DNA of 42,232 nt from Gammaproteobacteria bacterium (GCA_020445415.1 JAGRGP010000055.1:1-42232), one strand, 5' to 3'. Numbered from the stretch's first letter, positions 15,614 through 24,593 are shown. Numbers and translations: made by a program. The notes: generated by a model from the sequence alone, not told the origin.

Positions 15614-16513
15614 TTAGGTAAGCGGCTGCTTGTAGGGAGACCGCCCACCATCCGGGCGGATTGAGAATCGTTTATAGCTCCACTGGTATTGCTCGGGGCA
15701 CCGCCGGACACAGTTTTCGACCCCCTTATTCAGGGCAGTCGCCGCAACGACGGGATCATCCGCCCCTATACCCTCCGGTGCCGGCAGAAAATGGATTGAG
15801 TAACCACCGGCCCAGGGGAGGCGCTGGCTGTATCCGAACAAGACCGGGGCTCCGGTCTTTTGTGCCAAGCGGTTGATCAACACCATGGTGAGGGCGGGAT
15901 AACCGAAGAAGGGGGCAAATACTCCCGCCCGCTTTGATGAACGAGGCTGCTGATCAGGAAGAATGATAACCATTTCATTTCTCCCCAATGCCCGGTATAG
16001 CGCCTTGACACCCTGAGGGGTAGTCGGCACCAGGGTTGCTCCTCCCCGTCCCCGACCCGCTTTAATGAGGTTTTCCAATACCTCTTCACGTGGCGGCCGG
16101 TAAAGTGCGGTCACCGGTGTCTCACGGGCCAAGTAATGGATCCCAAGTTCCCAGGATCCGATGTGCGGCGCGGCCAAGATAAGGCCTTTTCCCTGGCCAA
16201 GCAGCTCTTCAGGAGTTACTCGGCCTTCCCTGCCGATCACCCGCTTTACCAATACCTCGGGCTTTCCCAACCAGATACCGGGCATTTCCATCAATGTTTT
16301 GGCGTTCTCTATCAGGCAACGCCGAACCAGACGCCTACGGGCGGCGCGCGTCAATTCAGGCAAACACAGATCGATATTGATCCTTGCCTGGCGCCGCTCT
16401 CGATTGGGAATAAGGAAAAACCACAGTCCTAAAACATAACCCATGACATGGGCGGCTGCGAGGGGGAAGCGCGCCAAGAGCCTGACGACGCATAAAATCA
16501 TTGTACTTCTCAT
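15614..16513 (-). CDS. LpxL/HtrB-family lipid A acyltransferase
   Basis: 299 residues, the family's usual length. These inner-membrane enzymes add secondary acyl chains to lipid A from acyl-ACP. The catalytic H-x4-E motif is His117 to Glu122 (HIGSWE); a YRPP segment and a PDQQP motif near residue 180 match the family. A membrane-associated hydrophobic stretch lies at 18-36. The ATG at 16513 is preceded by very AT-rich DNA, likely its promoter; an ATG four codons later is an alternative start. It heads the operon with the VWA and acidic membrane proteins. I cannot tell LpxL, LpxM or LpxP type from sequence alone. Confidence 0.9.
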   Translation of the reverse strand: MRSTMILCVVRLLARFPLAAAHVMGYVLGLWFFLIPNRERRQARINIDLCLPELTRAARRRLVRRCLIENAKTLMEMPGIWLGKPEVLVKRVIGREGRVTPEELLGQGKGLILAAPHIGSWELGIHYLARETPVTALYRPPREEVLENLIKAGRGRGGATLVPTTPQGVKALYRALGRNEMVIILPDQQPRSSKRAGVFAPFFGYPALTMVLINRLAQKTGAPVLFGYSQRLPWAGGYSIHFLPAPEGIGADDPVVAATALNKGVENCVRRCPEQYQWSYKRFSIRPDGGRSPYKQPLT

Positions 16514-16577
16514 AAGTTATATTTATATTTTACTTGTTTCACGGCTACTATATTCCATTATCTTCGGTAAGAGGGCA

Positions 16578-16710
16578 TTGGGATACCGGAATCCATGGCA
16601 GCCCATTGTTGAGGTAATCAATCCGCTTGCCACCGGTATTCCCAAATCCCTACCGGAAAATCCAAAGTATAGAAACTGGGGCCACGAATGGAATCCCGCT
16701 AACTCCATTC
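16578..16710. repeat. Cluster of imperfect inverted repeats in the acyltransferase-rhodanese gap
   Basis: TTGGGATACCGG (16578-16589) pairs, with one missing base, with ACCGGTATTCCCAA (16632-16645). A second repeat, GAATGGA (16686-16692) with TCCATTC (16704-16710), follows. This looks like a small palindromic repeat element or its remains; whether it recurs elsewhere in the genome cannot be seen here. Confidence 0.35.
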
Positions 16711-16768
16711 CGGTTTCCCATGAGCCAATGTAACCATAAGCTATTCATCTAGTTGGAGGGACGGTGGT

Positions 16769-17197
16769 ATGAGTAACAAAGAGCCAATTGCACTGACGCC
16801 ACACCAAGCGTTGCAGCTGATGGAAGACGATCCCCGCTCGGTACTGGTCGATATCCGCTCTAGTATGGAATTCCTATTCGTCGGACACCCCAAGGGCGCC
16901 GTGCATGTTCCATGGATCGATGAACCTGATTGGGTCGTAAATCCCGATTTTGTAACCGATATCCGTAAACTGCTGCTGGGCGGCGCCGTGTGTACGATTG
17001 ATGACGGTTGCGCGCCGGTCATCTTGATATGCCGTAGCGGAAAGCGGTCGCTGGAGGCCGGCAAAACATTGCTTAATAATGATTTTACCCGGGTCTTTCA
17101 TGTTGACGAAGGATTCGAGGGAGACCTGGACGACCAGCATCATCGCAGCTCGTTCAACGGATGGCGATTTCGCGGCCTACCCTGGGAGCAATGTTGA
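16769..17197 (+). CDS. Rhodanese-family sulfurtransferase
   Basis: 142 residues, a single rhodanese domain. The persulfide loop is CRSGKRS with catalytic Cys88, and the N-terminal VLVDIRSSMEF matches the usual VDVRxxxEF signature. There is no signal peptide, so it acts in the cytoplasm. The ribosome site is strong (GGAGGGACGG). In a dsr/sox organism it may pass sulfane sulfur toward the TusA/DsrE/DsrC relay, which is inference from context. It precedes the SnoaL-like gene by 54 bases and diverges from the acyltransferase. The C-terminus has a short His-rich segment (DDQHHRSS). Confidence 0.92.
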   Translation: MSNKEPIALTPHQALQLMEDDPRSVLVDIRSSMEFLFVGHPKGAVHVPWIDEPDWVVNPDFVTDIRKLLLGGAVCTIDDGCAPVILICRSGKRSLEAGKTLLNNDFTRVFHVDEGFEGDLDDQHHRSSFNGWRFRGLPWEQC

Positions 17198-17251
17198 TGG
17201 TCGCAGGCTGGCTGCCGGATCAGTAAGTTCAACCCGCCCGTGAGGGAATGA

Positions 17252-17668
17252 ATGAGCACAATCTACCATTCCGCTGTGGATGCGGAAGATGCCTATTACG
17301 ACGCCATCGACGAGTGCGACCTAGACAAGATGATGTCGGTATGGGACGCATCGGCCGACATCACTTGCCTGCTGCCGATGCAGCCCATGCGGTATGGCCA
17401 TCAGGCCATACGGGAGGCTTGGGCGGCAATCCTGGACCCCGCATTCAGAATAGAGATTAATATCAACCATCTCCAATGGGTAGAGCAAGACGATATCGCC
17501 ATCCATCTGGTGGAAGAAATAGCAACCATGACGGCAACCGGAAAACGTCAGCCTCCCGTCTACGCCAGCAATATCTACCGGCGTACTCAGGATGGCTGGC
17601 GCATGCTCATGCACCTGAACTCACCGGCACCCCCAACCGGGGTATTGCCGCCGTTGGGTGGATCCTAG
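17252..17668 (+). CDS. SnoaL/NTF2-like protein
   Basis: 138 residues with the cone-shaped NTF2/SnoaL pattern: an N-terminal helix pair (AEDAYYDAIDECDLDKMMSV), the W...ADITCLLPM strand, a GHQAIREAW helix and the closing YRRTQDGWRMLMHLNSP strand pair. Proteins of this kind are often annotated as ketosteroid-isomerase-like, but the true substrate is usually unknown. No signal peptide. GAGGGA is the ribosome site. It is probably co-transcribed with the rhodanese 54 bases upstream; a functional link is not established. Confidence 0.85.
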   Translation: MSTIYHSAVDAEDAYYDAIDECDLDKMMSVWDASADITCLLPMQPMRYGHQAIREAWAAILDPAFRIEININHLQWVEQDDIAIHLVEEIATMTATGKRQPPVYASNIYRRTQDGWRMLMHLNSPAPPTGVLPPLGGS

Positions 17669-17715
17669 GAGAAGATATCCGGGTCCCGCTCCCCACGCCA
17701 ATACTCCCCATCAAT

Positions 17716-19113
17716 TCAGGACTGTGAACCGGAGCCCGGCAACTCATCTAGCTCCACCCGCTCGATTTGACCAAAGCGCTCGCTGATGCTGCGCGCCGAT
17801 CGCTGGATCTCACCAACATCCCGATGAGCCTGCCCGATATGCCTCGACAAGCGTGACATACGCTCCTGAAACAGTTCGAAATCCCGTGCCAAAAGATAGA
17901 GATGCTGCTGAATCAGGTCGATCTGCTCACGGGTAGCCGTATCCTTCAGTACCGCCCGAGCCGTCGTCAACACCGCCATCAAGGTAGTGGGCGAAACCAG
18001 CCAGACATGCTGCCGCCAAGCCTCTTCCACCAGGTCGGGATAGTGGCCATGTATCTCCGCGAATACGGCCTCGGCTGGAATAAACATCACCGCCCCCGTC
18101 CCAGTCTCATTGTCGATGATGTATTTTCCGGCAATCTGGGCAATATGATGGCGTATATCCCTCCGAAACTGTCCGGCTGCTTGATTCCGTTCCGGGTCCG
18201 ACAGTGCAATATCGGTCATCCTCCGGTAACTCTCTAAGGGAAACTTGGAATCGACCGCGATGGTACCGGTAGGATCGGGAAGAAACAGCACGCAATCGGC
18301 GCGGGTGCCATTGCTCAGGGTGTGCTGCAGCGAAAAACTTCCTTCCGGCATGAGATTACGCACCAAGGAGTTGAGTTGTACCTCCCCAAAGGCTCCCCGC
18401 GACCGCTTATCAGCAAGCACCTCTTGCAGGCTGACGACGTTACTGGAGAGTTCGGTAATCCGCTTCTGTGCCTCATCGATGCGGGTGAGGTGCTGGAGAA
18501 CTCGATTGAAGGTTTCGGTGGTACGTTCAAATCCCTCGCTGAGACGCTTCTCTACCAGCCCGCCGATTTCCTTGAGACGGTGATCGGTGGACTCCGCAAG
18601 CCCGTCCATGCGCCGCCCCACCTCCTCCGCATGCGCCATCAGCCCGGTCGTCAACTGCTGGCCTATCACCTCGAGCCCCCGGGCAAGCGCTTCCTGTTGG
18701 GCTAGCCGGCTCTCCGAGAGGCTCTTGCCAAGTGACTGGTGCAGGCGGTCAAAGCGCTCAGTCAACTCGAGGCGTAGATTGCCCGCTTCTCCGGTAATAC
18801 CGGTCTGCATCTCTCCGAAGCGCCTCTCCAGGGCCTGATAGAGGCGGGAAACCTGGACCAGTAAGCGCCGCTGCAGCCGATCGTTTTCTTGGCGGCGCTC
18901 GCCACCAGCCAAGGCAAGCTCCTTCAACAGCTCCCGCTCCTGGATGCGCTGTAACTCCTGCAGACGATCAAAACCGCTGGCATTCCACTGGCGTTCCTCA
19001 TCCAGATGACGCAATATTCTGGTCTGGCGCACCCAAAGGGCCAATCCCGCCACCAGCGTCGCCAGTTGGAACCCTAGGATCAGGGAAACCGAATCGAAAA
19101 AATGTTCACCCAT
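17716..19113 (-). CDS. rmuC: DNA recombination protein RmuC
   Basis: 465 residues from the ATG at 19113; a TTG 13 codons earlier is possible but less likely. RmuC limits inversion of short repeats and is thought to have a nuclease-like fold. It starts with one membrane segment (about 7-28), followed by a long coiled coil (about 30-230) and the conserved core: RGAFGEVQL, the DSKFPLESY motif with the endonuclease-like Asp and Lys, FIPAEAV, and WLVSPTTLMAVL. All of this is classical for the family. It ends 48 bases from the convergent SnoaL-like gene. Confidence 0.95.
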   Translation of the reverse strand: MGEHFFDSVSLILGFQLATLVAGLALWVRQTRILRHLDEERQWNASGFDRLQELQRIQERELLKELALAGGERRQENDRLQRRLLVQVSRLYQALERRFGEMQTGITGEAGNLRLELTERFDRLHQSLGKSLSESRLAQQEALARGLEVIGQQLTTGLMAHAEEVGRRMDGLAESTDHRLKEIGGLVEKRLSEGFERTTETFNRVLQHLTRIDEAQKRITELSSNVVSLQEVLADKRSRGAFGEVQLNSLVRNLMPEGSFSLQHTLSNGTRADCVLFLPDPTGTIAVDSKFPLESYRRMTDIALSDPERNQAAGQFRRDIRHHIAQIAGKYIIDNETGTGAVMFIPAEAVFAEIHGHYPDLVEEAWRQHVWLVSPTTLMAVLTTARAVLKDTATREQIDLIQQHLYLLARDFELFQERMSRLSRHIGQAHRDVGEIQRSARSISERFGQIERVELDELPGSGSQS

Positions 19114-19212
19114 CTTGCGTCCCGGCGGTAGATCACCAGCAAGCCCAACCAACCCCGGCCGAATTCCCTTGGGTACCCGCTGGTTGTCAACCGGCTCGGT
19201 CTAATCATCGCC

Positions 19213-19239
19213 TTGTTAAACCTGTCTCGCGTGTATTAT
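19213..19239 (+). promoter_or_regulatory. Possible mtaB promoter
   Basis: TTGTTA at 19213-19218 and TATTAT at 19234-19239 with a 15-base spacer, about 100 bases before mtaB. The spacing is shorter than ideal, so this is only a candidate. Confidence 0.25.
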
Positions 19240-19341
19240 TACCGGAGCAAAGGCTCAGTCCGTGAGTCCGCCACCCTTGCATCTGAGCACAACTGACTTA
19301 AACTTGCCGCTCACCTTTTCCGACTACCTCCTAAAGACAAC

Positions 19342-20646
19342 ATGCAGGTACACCTCAAAACACTGGGATGCCGACTTAACGAAGCGGAGCTTGAGGCCTG
19401 GTCCCGAGGTTTCCGGGCCCGAGGCCACCAGATTACACCGATGCTCTCGGAGGCTGACCTGGTGGTCATCAATACCTGCGCTGTTACCGGAGAAGCGGTT
19501 CGAAAATCCCGTAAACTGATGCGCCGCGCAGGCCGTGACAACCCGCGGGCCAAGTTAGTCGTCAGCGGATGTTTCGCCTCTCTCAACCCCGGAGAAACCG
19601 CACAAGCCCTGGGTGTGGATCTGGTAGTGGAAAACGCTGACAAAGACCGATTAGTCGAGATTGCGGAGCGCACGCTAGATTTGGAGGCAATGCCCGAGCT
19701 GGCCACACTCCCCGGTGAATACGGGTTGCCCCTCACTAGCCGGCAACGGGCCTTTATCAAGGTTCAGGACGGCTGCCGCTACCAGTGCACATTCTGCGTA
19801 GTCACCCAGGCCCGCGGGAAGGAACGCAGTGTGGATCCGAATGAGATCGTGGAGATAATCAACGCCTTCTATGACCAGGGTGTTCAGGAGGTGGTGTTGA
19901 CCGGGGTACATATCGGCGGCTACGGCAACGATCTGGATAGCAATCTCAGTAAACTCATCGGTCGGGTGCTATCGGAAACGGATATCCCAAGACTACGGCT
20001 CGGCGCAGTGGAGCCCTGGGATCTTCCGGAGTCGTTCTGGGCCCTGTTCAACAACCCCCGATTCATGCCTCACCTCCACTTGCCTCTGCAAAGCGGAGCC
20101 GACAGCGTGCTGCGCCGAATGGCCCGCCGCTGCAAGGTAGACGAGTTCCAACGGCTGGTGAATCAGGCCAGGCGGCACATTCCCCACTTTAACGTCACCA
20201 CAGACATCATCGTTGGTTTTCCGGGGGAGACCAACCGAGAGTGGCAGCAAACGATGGAGACTGTGAGCAACATCGGCTTCGGTCACCTGCATATATTTGC
20301 CTATTCAACACGCCCAGGCACGCGCGCGGCCAGTCTCCCGGGACAGGTATCCAAGGAGATCATCAGGACCCGCAGCCGCGAGCTCCACGAATTAGGCAAA
20401 CGGTTAACACGGGAAACGCTGCGGCAATATACAGGGCACCGCATGCCGGTGCTGATCGAGGGTGATCCCTCGTCAAACGACGCTGACCGGAGCGGCTATA
20501 CCCCGAATTTCTTGAAGGTATCCCTGGAGGACAACGAAGGCCGGATACCGGTCAACCAGATCCGGATGGTTGAACTCTACGGTATCTCGGAGAGTGGCGG
20601 AGAACTGCTGGGCAAGATCGTCCCAGAGGCTTGGCTAACCGTCTGA
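19342..20646 (+). CDS. mtaB: tRNA t6A37 methylthiotransferase MtaB
   Basis: 434 residues, standard length. MtaB converts t6A to ms2t6A at position 37 of ANN-decoding tRNAs with two iron-sulfur clusters. The N-terminal MTTase domain has Cys10, Cys46 and Cys77 for one cluster. The radical-SAM motif C-x3-C-x2-C is at Cys145, Cys149 and Cys152 (CRYQCTFC). LHLPLQSGAD and DIIVGFPGE are the usual family blocks, and a TRAM-like RNA-binding tail ends the protein. The opening KTLGCRLNEAE separates it from MiaB and RimO. Its last 70 bases overlap the convergent minus-strand gene. Confidence 0.96.
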   Translation: MQVHLKTLGCRLNEAELEAWSRGFRARGHQITPMLSEADLVVINTCAVTGEAVRKSRKLMRRAGRDNPRAKLVVSGCFASLNPGETAQALGVDLVVENADKDRLVEIAERTLDLEAMPELATLPGEYGLPLTSRQRAFIKVQDGCRYQCTFCVVTQARGKERSVDPNEIVEIINAFYDQGVQEVVLTGVHIGGYGNDLDSNLSKLIGRVLSETDIPRLRLGAVEPWDLPESFWALFNNPRFMPHLHLPLQSGADSVLRRMARRCKVDEFQRLVNQARRHIPHFNVTTDIIVGFPGETNREWQQTMETVSNIGFGHLHIFAYSTRPGTRAASLPGQVSKEIIRTRSRELHELGKRLTRETLRQYTGHRMPVLIEGDPSSNDADRSGYTPNFLKVSLEDNEGRIPVNQIRMVELYGISESGGELLGKIVPEAWLTV

Positions 20647-21212
20647 ACCAGTGAATCATCATTGCCGTTGAGGCACTGACTGTCATCCCCATCACCCGCA
20701 ATATAGGCAACACTCAGTCCCATCGTCGTGGTCCAACTCAATTCCACACAATAAGCCCGAGAGGCGGGTTTCCATCTCAGTAACGCCCTCCCCTCACCCC
20801 GTTTAATAGCGGTGATCTTGGTGGAGAGTCTTCGTGCATACCAGGGGAACCGACTTAACTCGCGAGGCATGCCGAAGCGCTCGCGCAGTTCTTCGCGAAG
20901 CCGCCGGTAGCTGCTGCTGGTGGCTGGACGATATTGGCGCAACACTTTATAAATATGTCCGCGATAAGCCATGACATAGTCTTGCTCACCGCCATTTTGG
21001 TATACCAAGGCAGAGCGCCTGCCCTCCTGTCGCCAGTGAATGTAATCTGGATGACGGGTCCTCAGCCCGAGAATATCGCTACCCAAGCAATACTCCCCGA
21101 AGACTCGCTCCACACACCCCGGGGGGGAGGCCAAATCGGCTAACGCAGACCACGACAACACCCATAGGACCAGGGAAACGAGGAAACTCACCGAACGAAA
21201 ACCGACTTTCAT
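20577..21212 (-). CDS. Secreted protein of unknown function, 211 aa
   Basis: A signal peptide (residues 1-25, hydrophobic run then SALADL) marks it as periplasmic. The mature part has four cysteines, two of them close together (GCVERVFGEYC), a basic helical stretch (YRRLREELRERFGMPREL) and alternating strand-like segments. I do not recognise the family. The last 23 codons overlap the mtaB 3' end on the other strand; the part beyond about residue 185 (low-complexity Ser/Pro) may be poorly conserved. It lies 54 bases after the EamA gene, perhaps in its operon. Confidence 0.7.
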   Translation of the reverse strand: MKVGFRSVSFLVSLVLWVLSWSALADLASPPGCVERVFGEYCLGSDILGLRTRHPDYIHWRQEGRRSALVYQNGGEQDYVMAYRGHIYKVLRQYRPATSSSYRRLREELRERFGMPRELSRFPWYARRLSTKITAIKRGEGRALLRWKPASRAYCVELSWTTTMGLSVAYIAGDGDDSQCLNGNDDSLVQTVSQASGTILPSSSPPLSEIP

Positions 21213-21266
21213 AACACTAATATTCCCCTACCCTCAGCGCAGTTTTCCACTGCCACCACCAAGTTT

Positions 21267-22160
21267 CTAGCAGCTTCGCCAACGCGGACTTTTCACCACG
21301 AGATACACACCCAACGCGGTGATACCAATCCCCAGTATACCGGAAGGCGCAAGCGTCTCGCCAAACAATAGCCAGGCAAATACCGCAGTTACCGGCGGGG
21401 TAAGATAAAAATAGCTGGCCACCTTGGTAGACTCACCATGGCGGATCATCAGCATCAGTAATAGAACGGCGGTCAGCGACAAACCGAATACCAGCCATAG
21501 CAACGCCGACAGCAACGGCACCGTCCACTGGATTTCCCGCGTTTCAAAACTAAACGATAGAAACGTCATGATCAACGCGGCAGCCGAGTATTGGCAAAAA
21601 GTCCCGGTCAGCAGTTCGATCCCACCGCAATACCGCTTTTGGTACAAAGTGCCCAGCGATATCCCCAGCAATGCAATCGATATGAAGGCGAACGCCACCG
21701 GGGGGAACGCAAAGACCCGGCCGTGGAGTTCTCCGGGTAGCAGCACCAGCGCCACGCCCAGCAGCCCGGCAACCAGTCCCAGCGCTTGCACACCCGTGAT
21801 GCGCTGTCCGCTCCAGGCCCAGGCAATAAAGGCGGTGAGCAGTGGTTGCAGACCCACTAGCAAGGCGGCCAGACCGGCGGCCATTCCTGCCTTGATCGCC
21901 GCAAACACGCCTCCGAGATAGGCACCATGTATCAAGGCACCCGCAACCATCGAGTTGGCAGCACCCCAAAGGCCTGGCCAGCGGGAACGATAGAGTCCAA
22001 TAAGCAGCAGAAAAACTCCGAGCGTAAGATACATCCGAATCATCAACAGCGTGAATGGCTCGATATAGGGAAGCGCATATTTGGCACCGATAAAGCCAGT
22101 GGACCAAAGCGGTACAAACAGCAGAGGAACCCAGCGAACCAGTCCGGGAGTTGTAACCAC
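21267..22160 (-). CDS. EamA/DMT-family transporter
   Basis: 297 residues from the GTG at 22160, which has GGAGGG 10 bases upstream. A longer in-frame reading would run back into the preceding gene. Ten membrane segments in two five-helix halves fit the EamA (drug/metabolite exporter) repeats: PLWSTGFIGAKYALPYIEPF opens the first half and PPVTAVFAWLLFGETLAPSG marks the second. Substrate cannot be predicted; amino-acid or metabolite export is typical. It follows the ferredoxin-reductase gene by 34 bases on the same strand. Confidence 0.92.
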   Translation of the reverse strand: MVTTPGLVRWVPLLFVPLWSTGFIGAKYALPYIEPFTLLMIRMYLTLGVFLLLIGLYRSRWPGLWGAANSMVAGALIHGAYLGGVFAAIKAGMAAGLAALLVGLQPLLTAFIAWAWSGQRITGVQALGLVAGLLGVALVLLPGELHGRVFAFPPVAFAFISIALLGISLGTLYQKRYCGGIELLTGTFCQYSAAALIMTFLSFSFETREIQWTVPLLSALLWLVFGLSLTAVLLLMLMIRHGESTKVASYFYLTPPVTAVFAWLLFGETLAPSGILGIGITALGVYLVVKSPRWRSC

Positions 22161-22194
22161 GATGTCTTTTCCCTCCGGAGGGCTAGGACCAGTT

Positions 22195-23664
22195 TCAGGG
22201 CACCGAGTCGATCTTGATCCGTTCCTTGGCCACACCGTGACGGCAAAGCGCGCGATTGGCTGCATCAATCTCACCGCTTGGACCGGCGAGCCGGACATCT
22301 ACACGCTCCAGTCGAGAACAGTCGTCACAAATCCGATCCACGATGTCGCTGATCCCGGGGTGACCCGGAACACACTGATAGTGAAAATTATCGAGCGAGT
22401 CGTTCCATGAGCGGAATAACCGATCAAGGTAGTTTCCTGGCTCCATTGTCGAGATCCAATACAGATAGAGTTCCTCCACCGTATCAATCGAAATGGCGTG
22501 CTCCGCGAGACTCTTGATCGGAGCGATGCCTCCATCTACGGCGATCAGCAGCAAGGGTGCGGAGGAATCGTCATCCAGTACGAAATCGCCAAACGGACCG
22601 GTCACCGCCACCTTGTCACCCGAACCGGTTTGACGCCTCAACCCGCAGTAAAATGGATCATCTGGATCCTTTTTGACCAAGAATTCCAGATGCCGGCCAT
22701 CGCAAGGACAACTGGCGATGGGTAACTTCCGTGACTCGCCCCCCTTGAAACCCAGCCGTGCCCACTGCCCCGCTAGAAACCGTAAACGGCTGGCACGGGG
22801 TGTTTCGAGGCGCAGCCGGACATAATCACCGGACAGTGTCTCGATCTGGTCCAGTTTCGCCAAGATCTCCTGCTCCGGCAGATCGGCCGCGGAAGAGGCC
22901 TCGGAGGCTTCCAGCACGATATCCGTTACTGCCGTGTTGCAGCAGGTCAACAGATAACCCATTCCTTGTTCCACTTCGCTGATCCGGTAGTCGGACTGGC
23001 GAAGCTTCCACGCCTCGCCGCTGACCACTCGAGCCTTGCATGAGCCACAGTTACCACCGGTGCACCCGTAGTTCAGATGCAAGCCGGCCCGCAGAGAGGC
23101 GTCGAGAATGGATTCGGTCCCTTCAACGAAGAACTCGTGGCCGCTGGGGATAACCTTCACGCTGGCGGCAACCACGCGCAGGAAGGCGTCTTTTGCGAAT
23201 AGCCGCGCTCGTTGATCCATGCGCTGGGTGCCGGCGTTGGCGGACTCCTTCATCCAACGGGCCAACTCCCCGAGTTGGGTCCTATCGGGAATACTGTCGT
23301 CCGCGGCCATCGCTTCCAACCGGCGTATGGTCTCGACGATCAGGTCTTCCGCATCATTGAGGGCACTCTTGGTCTGCCCCAGGATGGCGTTGAGTTTCTC
23401 CAACCGGGAACGGACAACCGGAGGTATCGGCAATGCCCCATCGCTATAGTCGGTCTTCGGCTGGGCCAACTCGCGAATCAGCGCCACTCGCTCAATCATC
23501 TCGTTATTCTCCAGCTCCACGTTGGGGTAGACCCGCAATAGATCACTGACTAAGACCTCCCCCTCGAACGTGGACAAATCACCCTTGCGGATCTTCTTCT
23601 GAAGCTCTCCCCTGGAGACTCCCGCAAGACGCGCGGCCCGCGATAGATTCAATGATTGTGGCAT
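22195..23664 (-). CDS. 2Fe-2S ferredoxin-flavin reductase with an extra N-terminal domain
   Basis: 489 residues from the ATG at 23664 (GGGGGTAGG upstream). The C-terminal two thirds form an oxygenase-reductase type protein. A plant-type [2Fe-2S] domain has Cys201, Cys206, Cys209 and Cys241 (YGCTGGNCGSCKARV). An FAD domain (about 265-365) carries RKLPIASCP in the usual RxYS position, and an NAD(P) domain contains LIAVDGGIAPIKSL. The first 170 residues are not part of such reductases: LNLSRAARLAGVSRGELQKKIRKG looks like a helix-turn-helix, followed by a long helix. Partner and role are unknown. Adjacent xthA and EamA genes do not help. Confidence 0.88.
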   Translation of the reverse strand: MPQSLNLSRAARLAGVSRGELQKKIRKGDLSTFEGEVLVSDLLRVYPNVELENNEMIERVALIRELAQPKTDYSDGALPIPPVVRSRLEKLNAILGQTKSALNDAEDLIVETIRRLEAMAADDSIPDRTQLGELARWMKESANAGTQRMDQRARLFAKDAFLRVVAASVKVIPSGHEFFVEGTESILDASLRAGLHLNYGCTGGNCGSCKARVVSGEAWKLRQSDYRISEVEQGMGYLLTCCNTAVTDIVLEASEASSAADLPEQEILAKLDQIETLSGDYVRLRLETPRASRLRFLAGQWARLGFKGGESRKLPIASCPCDGRHLEFLVKKDPDDPFYCGLRRQTGSGDKVAVTGPFGDFVLDDDSSAPLLLIAVDGGIAPIKSLAEHAISIDTVEELYLYWISTMEPGNYLDRLFRSWNDSLDNFHYQCVPGHPGISDIVDRICDDCSRLERVDVRLAGPSGEIDAANRALCRHGVAKERIKIDSVP

Positions 23665-23777
23665 CACCCTACCCCCGGCCATCGGCCCTAACAATTGTCG
23701 TATCACTCCCACGATTTGCTGCATCCCGGCCTGCTCCTGTCGAAGCTACTGCGATTGCTCCGCGGCCAGCAACAATC

Positions 23778-24593
23778 TCAGAGCTCGAAATCGGCCCACA
23801 CCGGGCAATGGTCGGATGGCCGTTCCATGCCTCTTATGTCGTAGGCAATACCGGCGTCGCGGCACTTGTCGACCATCCCCGCTGTCGCCAGTATCAGGTC
23901 GATGCGCAAGCCACGCCTAGGTTCCCGCTCAAATCCCCTGCTGCGGTAATCGAACCAACTGAACCGATCATCAGCGTCGGGATAGCGCCGCCGATAGGTA
24001 TCATAGAGTCCCCAGTCCAGTAACCCGGCCATCCATTCGCGCTCCTCTGGCAAGAAGCTGCATTTTCCAGAACGCAACCAACGCTTGACATTGTCGTCAC
24101 CGATACCGATATCGATGTCCTGAGGCGCGATATTCATGTCCCCCATGACCAGCAGATTGTCTCGGGGTGTGAAGCTGCTGCGAAGCAAATGCATCAGGTC
24201 TTCGTAGAATTGCCGCTTGGCCGGAAACTTGATTGCGTGATCCCGGCTCTCTCCCTGAGGGAAATAACCGTTGATTACGGTGAAGGGTTCACCCGAGGAG
24301 CTCTGATACGTACCGATAATCAAGCGGCGCTGGGCATCCTCCGAATCCGACGGATAGCCCTTACTGACCACCCCAGGGGGTTGCTTCGAGAACAACGCTA
24401 CCCCGTAATGGGTTTTCTGGCCGAAGTAGTGGGCTTGGTAACCGAGCGCCTCAATCGTCTCGGTAGGGAAATCCGGATCTTGTACCTTGCTTTCCTGTAT
24501 ACCGATGATATCCGGGTCATACTGCTGCTTCAGCGCGCCGAGTTGGTGCGTGCGTGAACGCAGGCCATTGACATTAAATGAAACAACTCTCAT
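23778..24593 (-). CDS. xthA: Exodeoxyribonuclease III
   Basis: 271 residues (E. coli 268). An AP endonuclease and 3'-5' exonuclease in base-excision repair. Catalytic residues are visible: Asn7 in SFNVNGLRS, Glu34 in IGIQESKV, the GDMNIAP motif with Asp and Asn, and the C-terminal SDHCPVWADFEL with the catalytic His. The ATG at 24593 is chosen because it gives the exact family N-terminus (MRVVSFNVNG); the open frame continues upstream without support. Divergent from the TatD-type gene with 147 bases between. Confidence 0.96.
   Translation of the reverse strand: MRVVSFNVNGLRSRTHQLGALKQQYDPDIIGIQESKVQDPDFPTETIEALGYQAHYFGQKTHYGVALFSKQPPGVVSKGYPSDSEDAQRRLIIGTYQSSSGEPFTVINGYFPQGESRDHAIKFPAKRQFYEDLMHLLRSSFTPRDNLLVMGDMNIAPQDIDIGIGDDNVKRWLRSGKCSFLPEEREWMAGLLDWGLYDTYRRRYPDADDRFSWFDYRSRGFEREPRRGLRIDLILATAGMVDKCRDAGIAYDIRGMERPSDHCPVWADFEL

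Noticed and set aside
16443-16733. Plus-strand frame of 96 codons with a hydrophobic segment between the acyltransferase and the rhodanese
   Set aside because: It has no ribosome site, begins inside the acyltransferase gene, and its second half lies over the palindromic repeat cluster, so it is better explained as non-coding.
21550-22107. Alternate frame over the EamA gene
   Set aside because: The EamA reading gives ten membrane segments and family motifs; the other frame gives Cys/Arg-rich nonsense.
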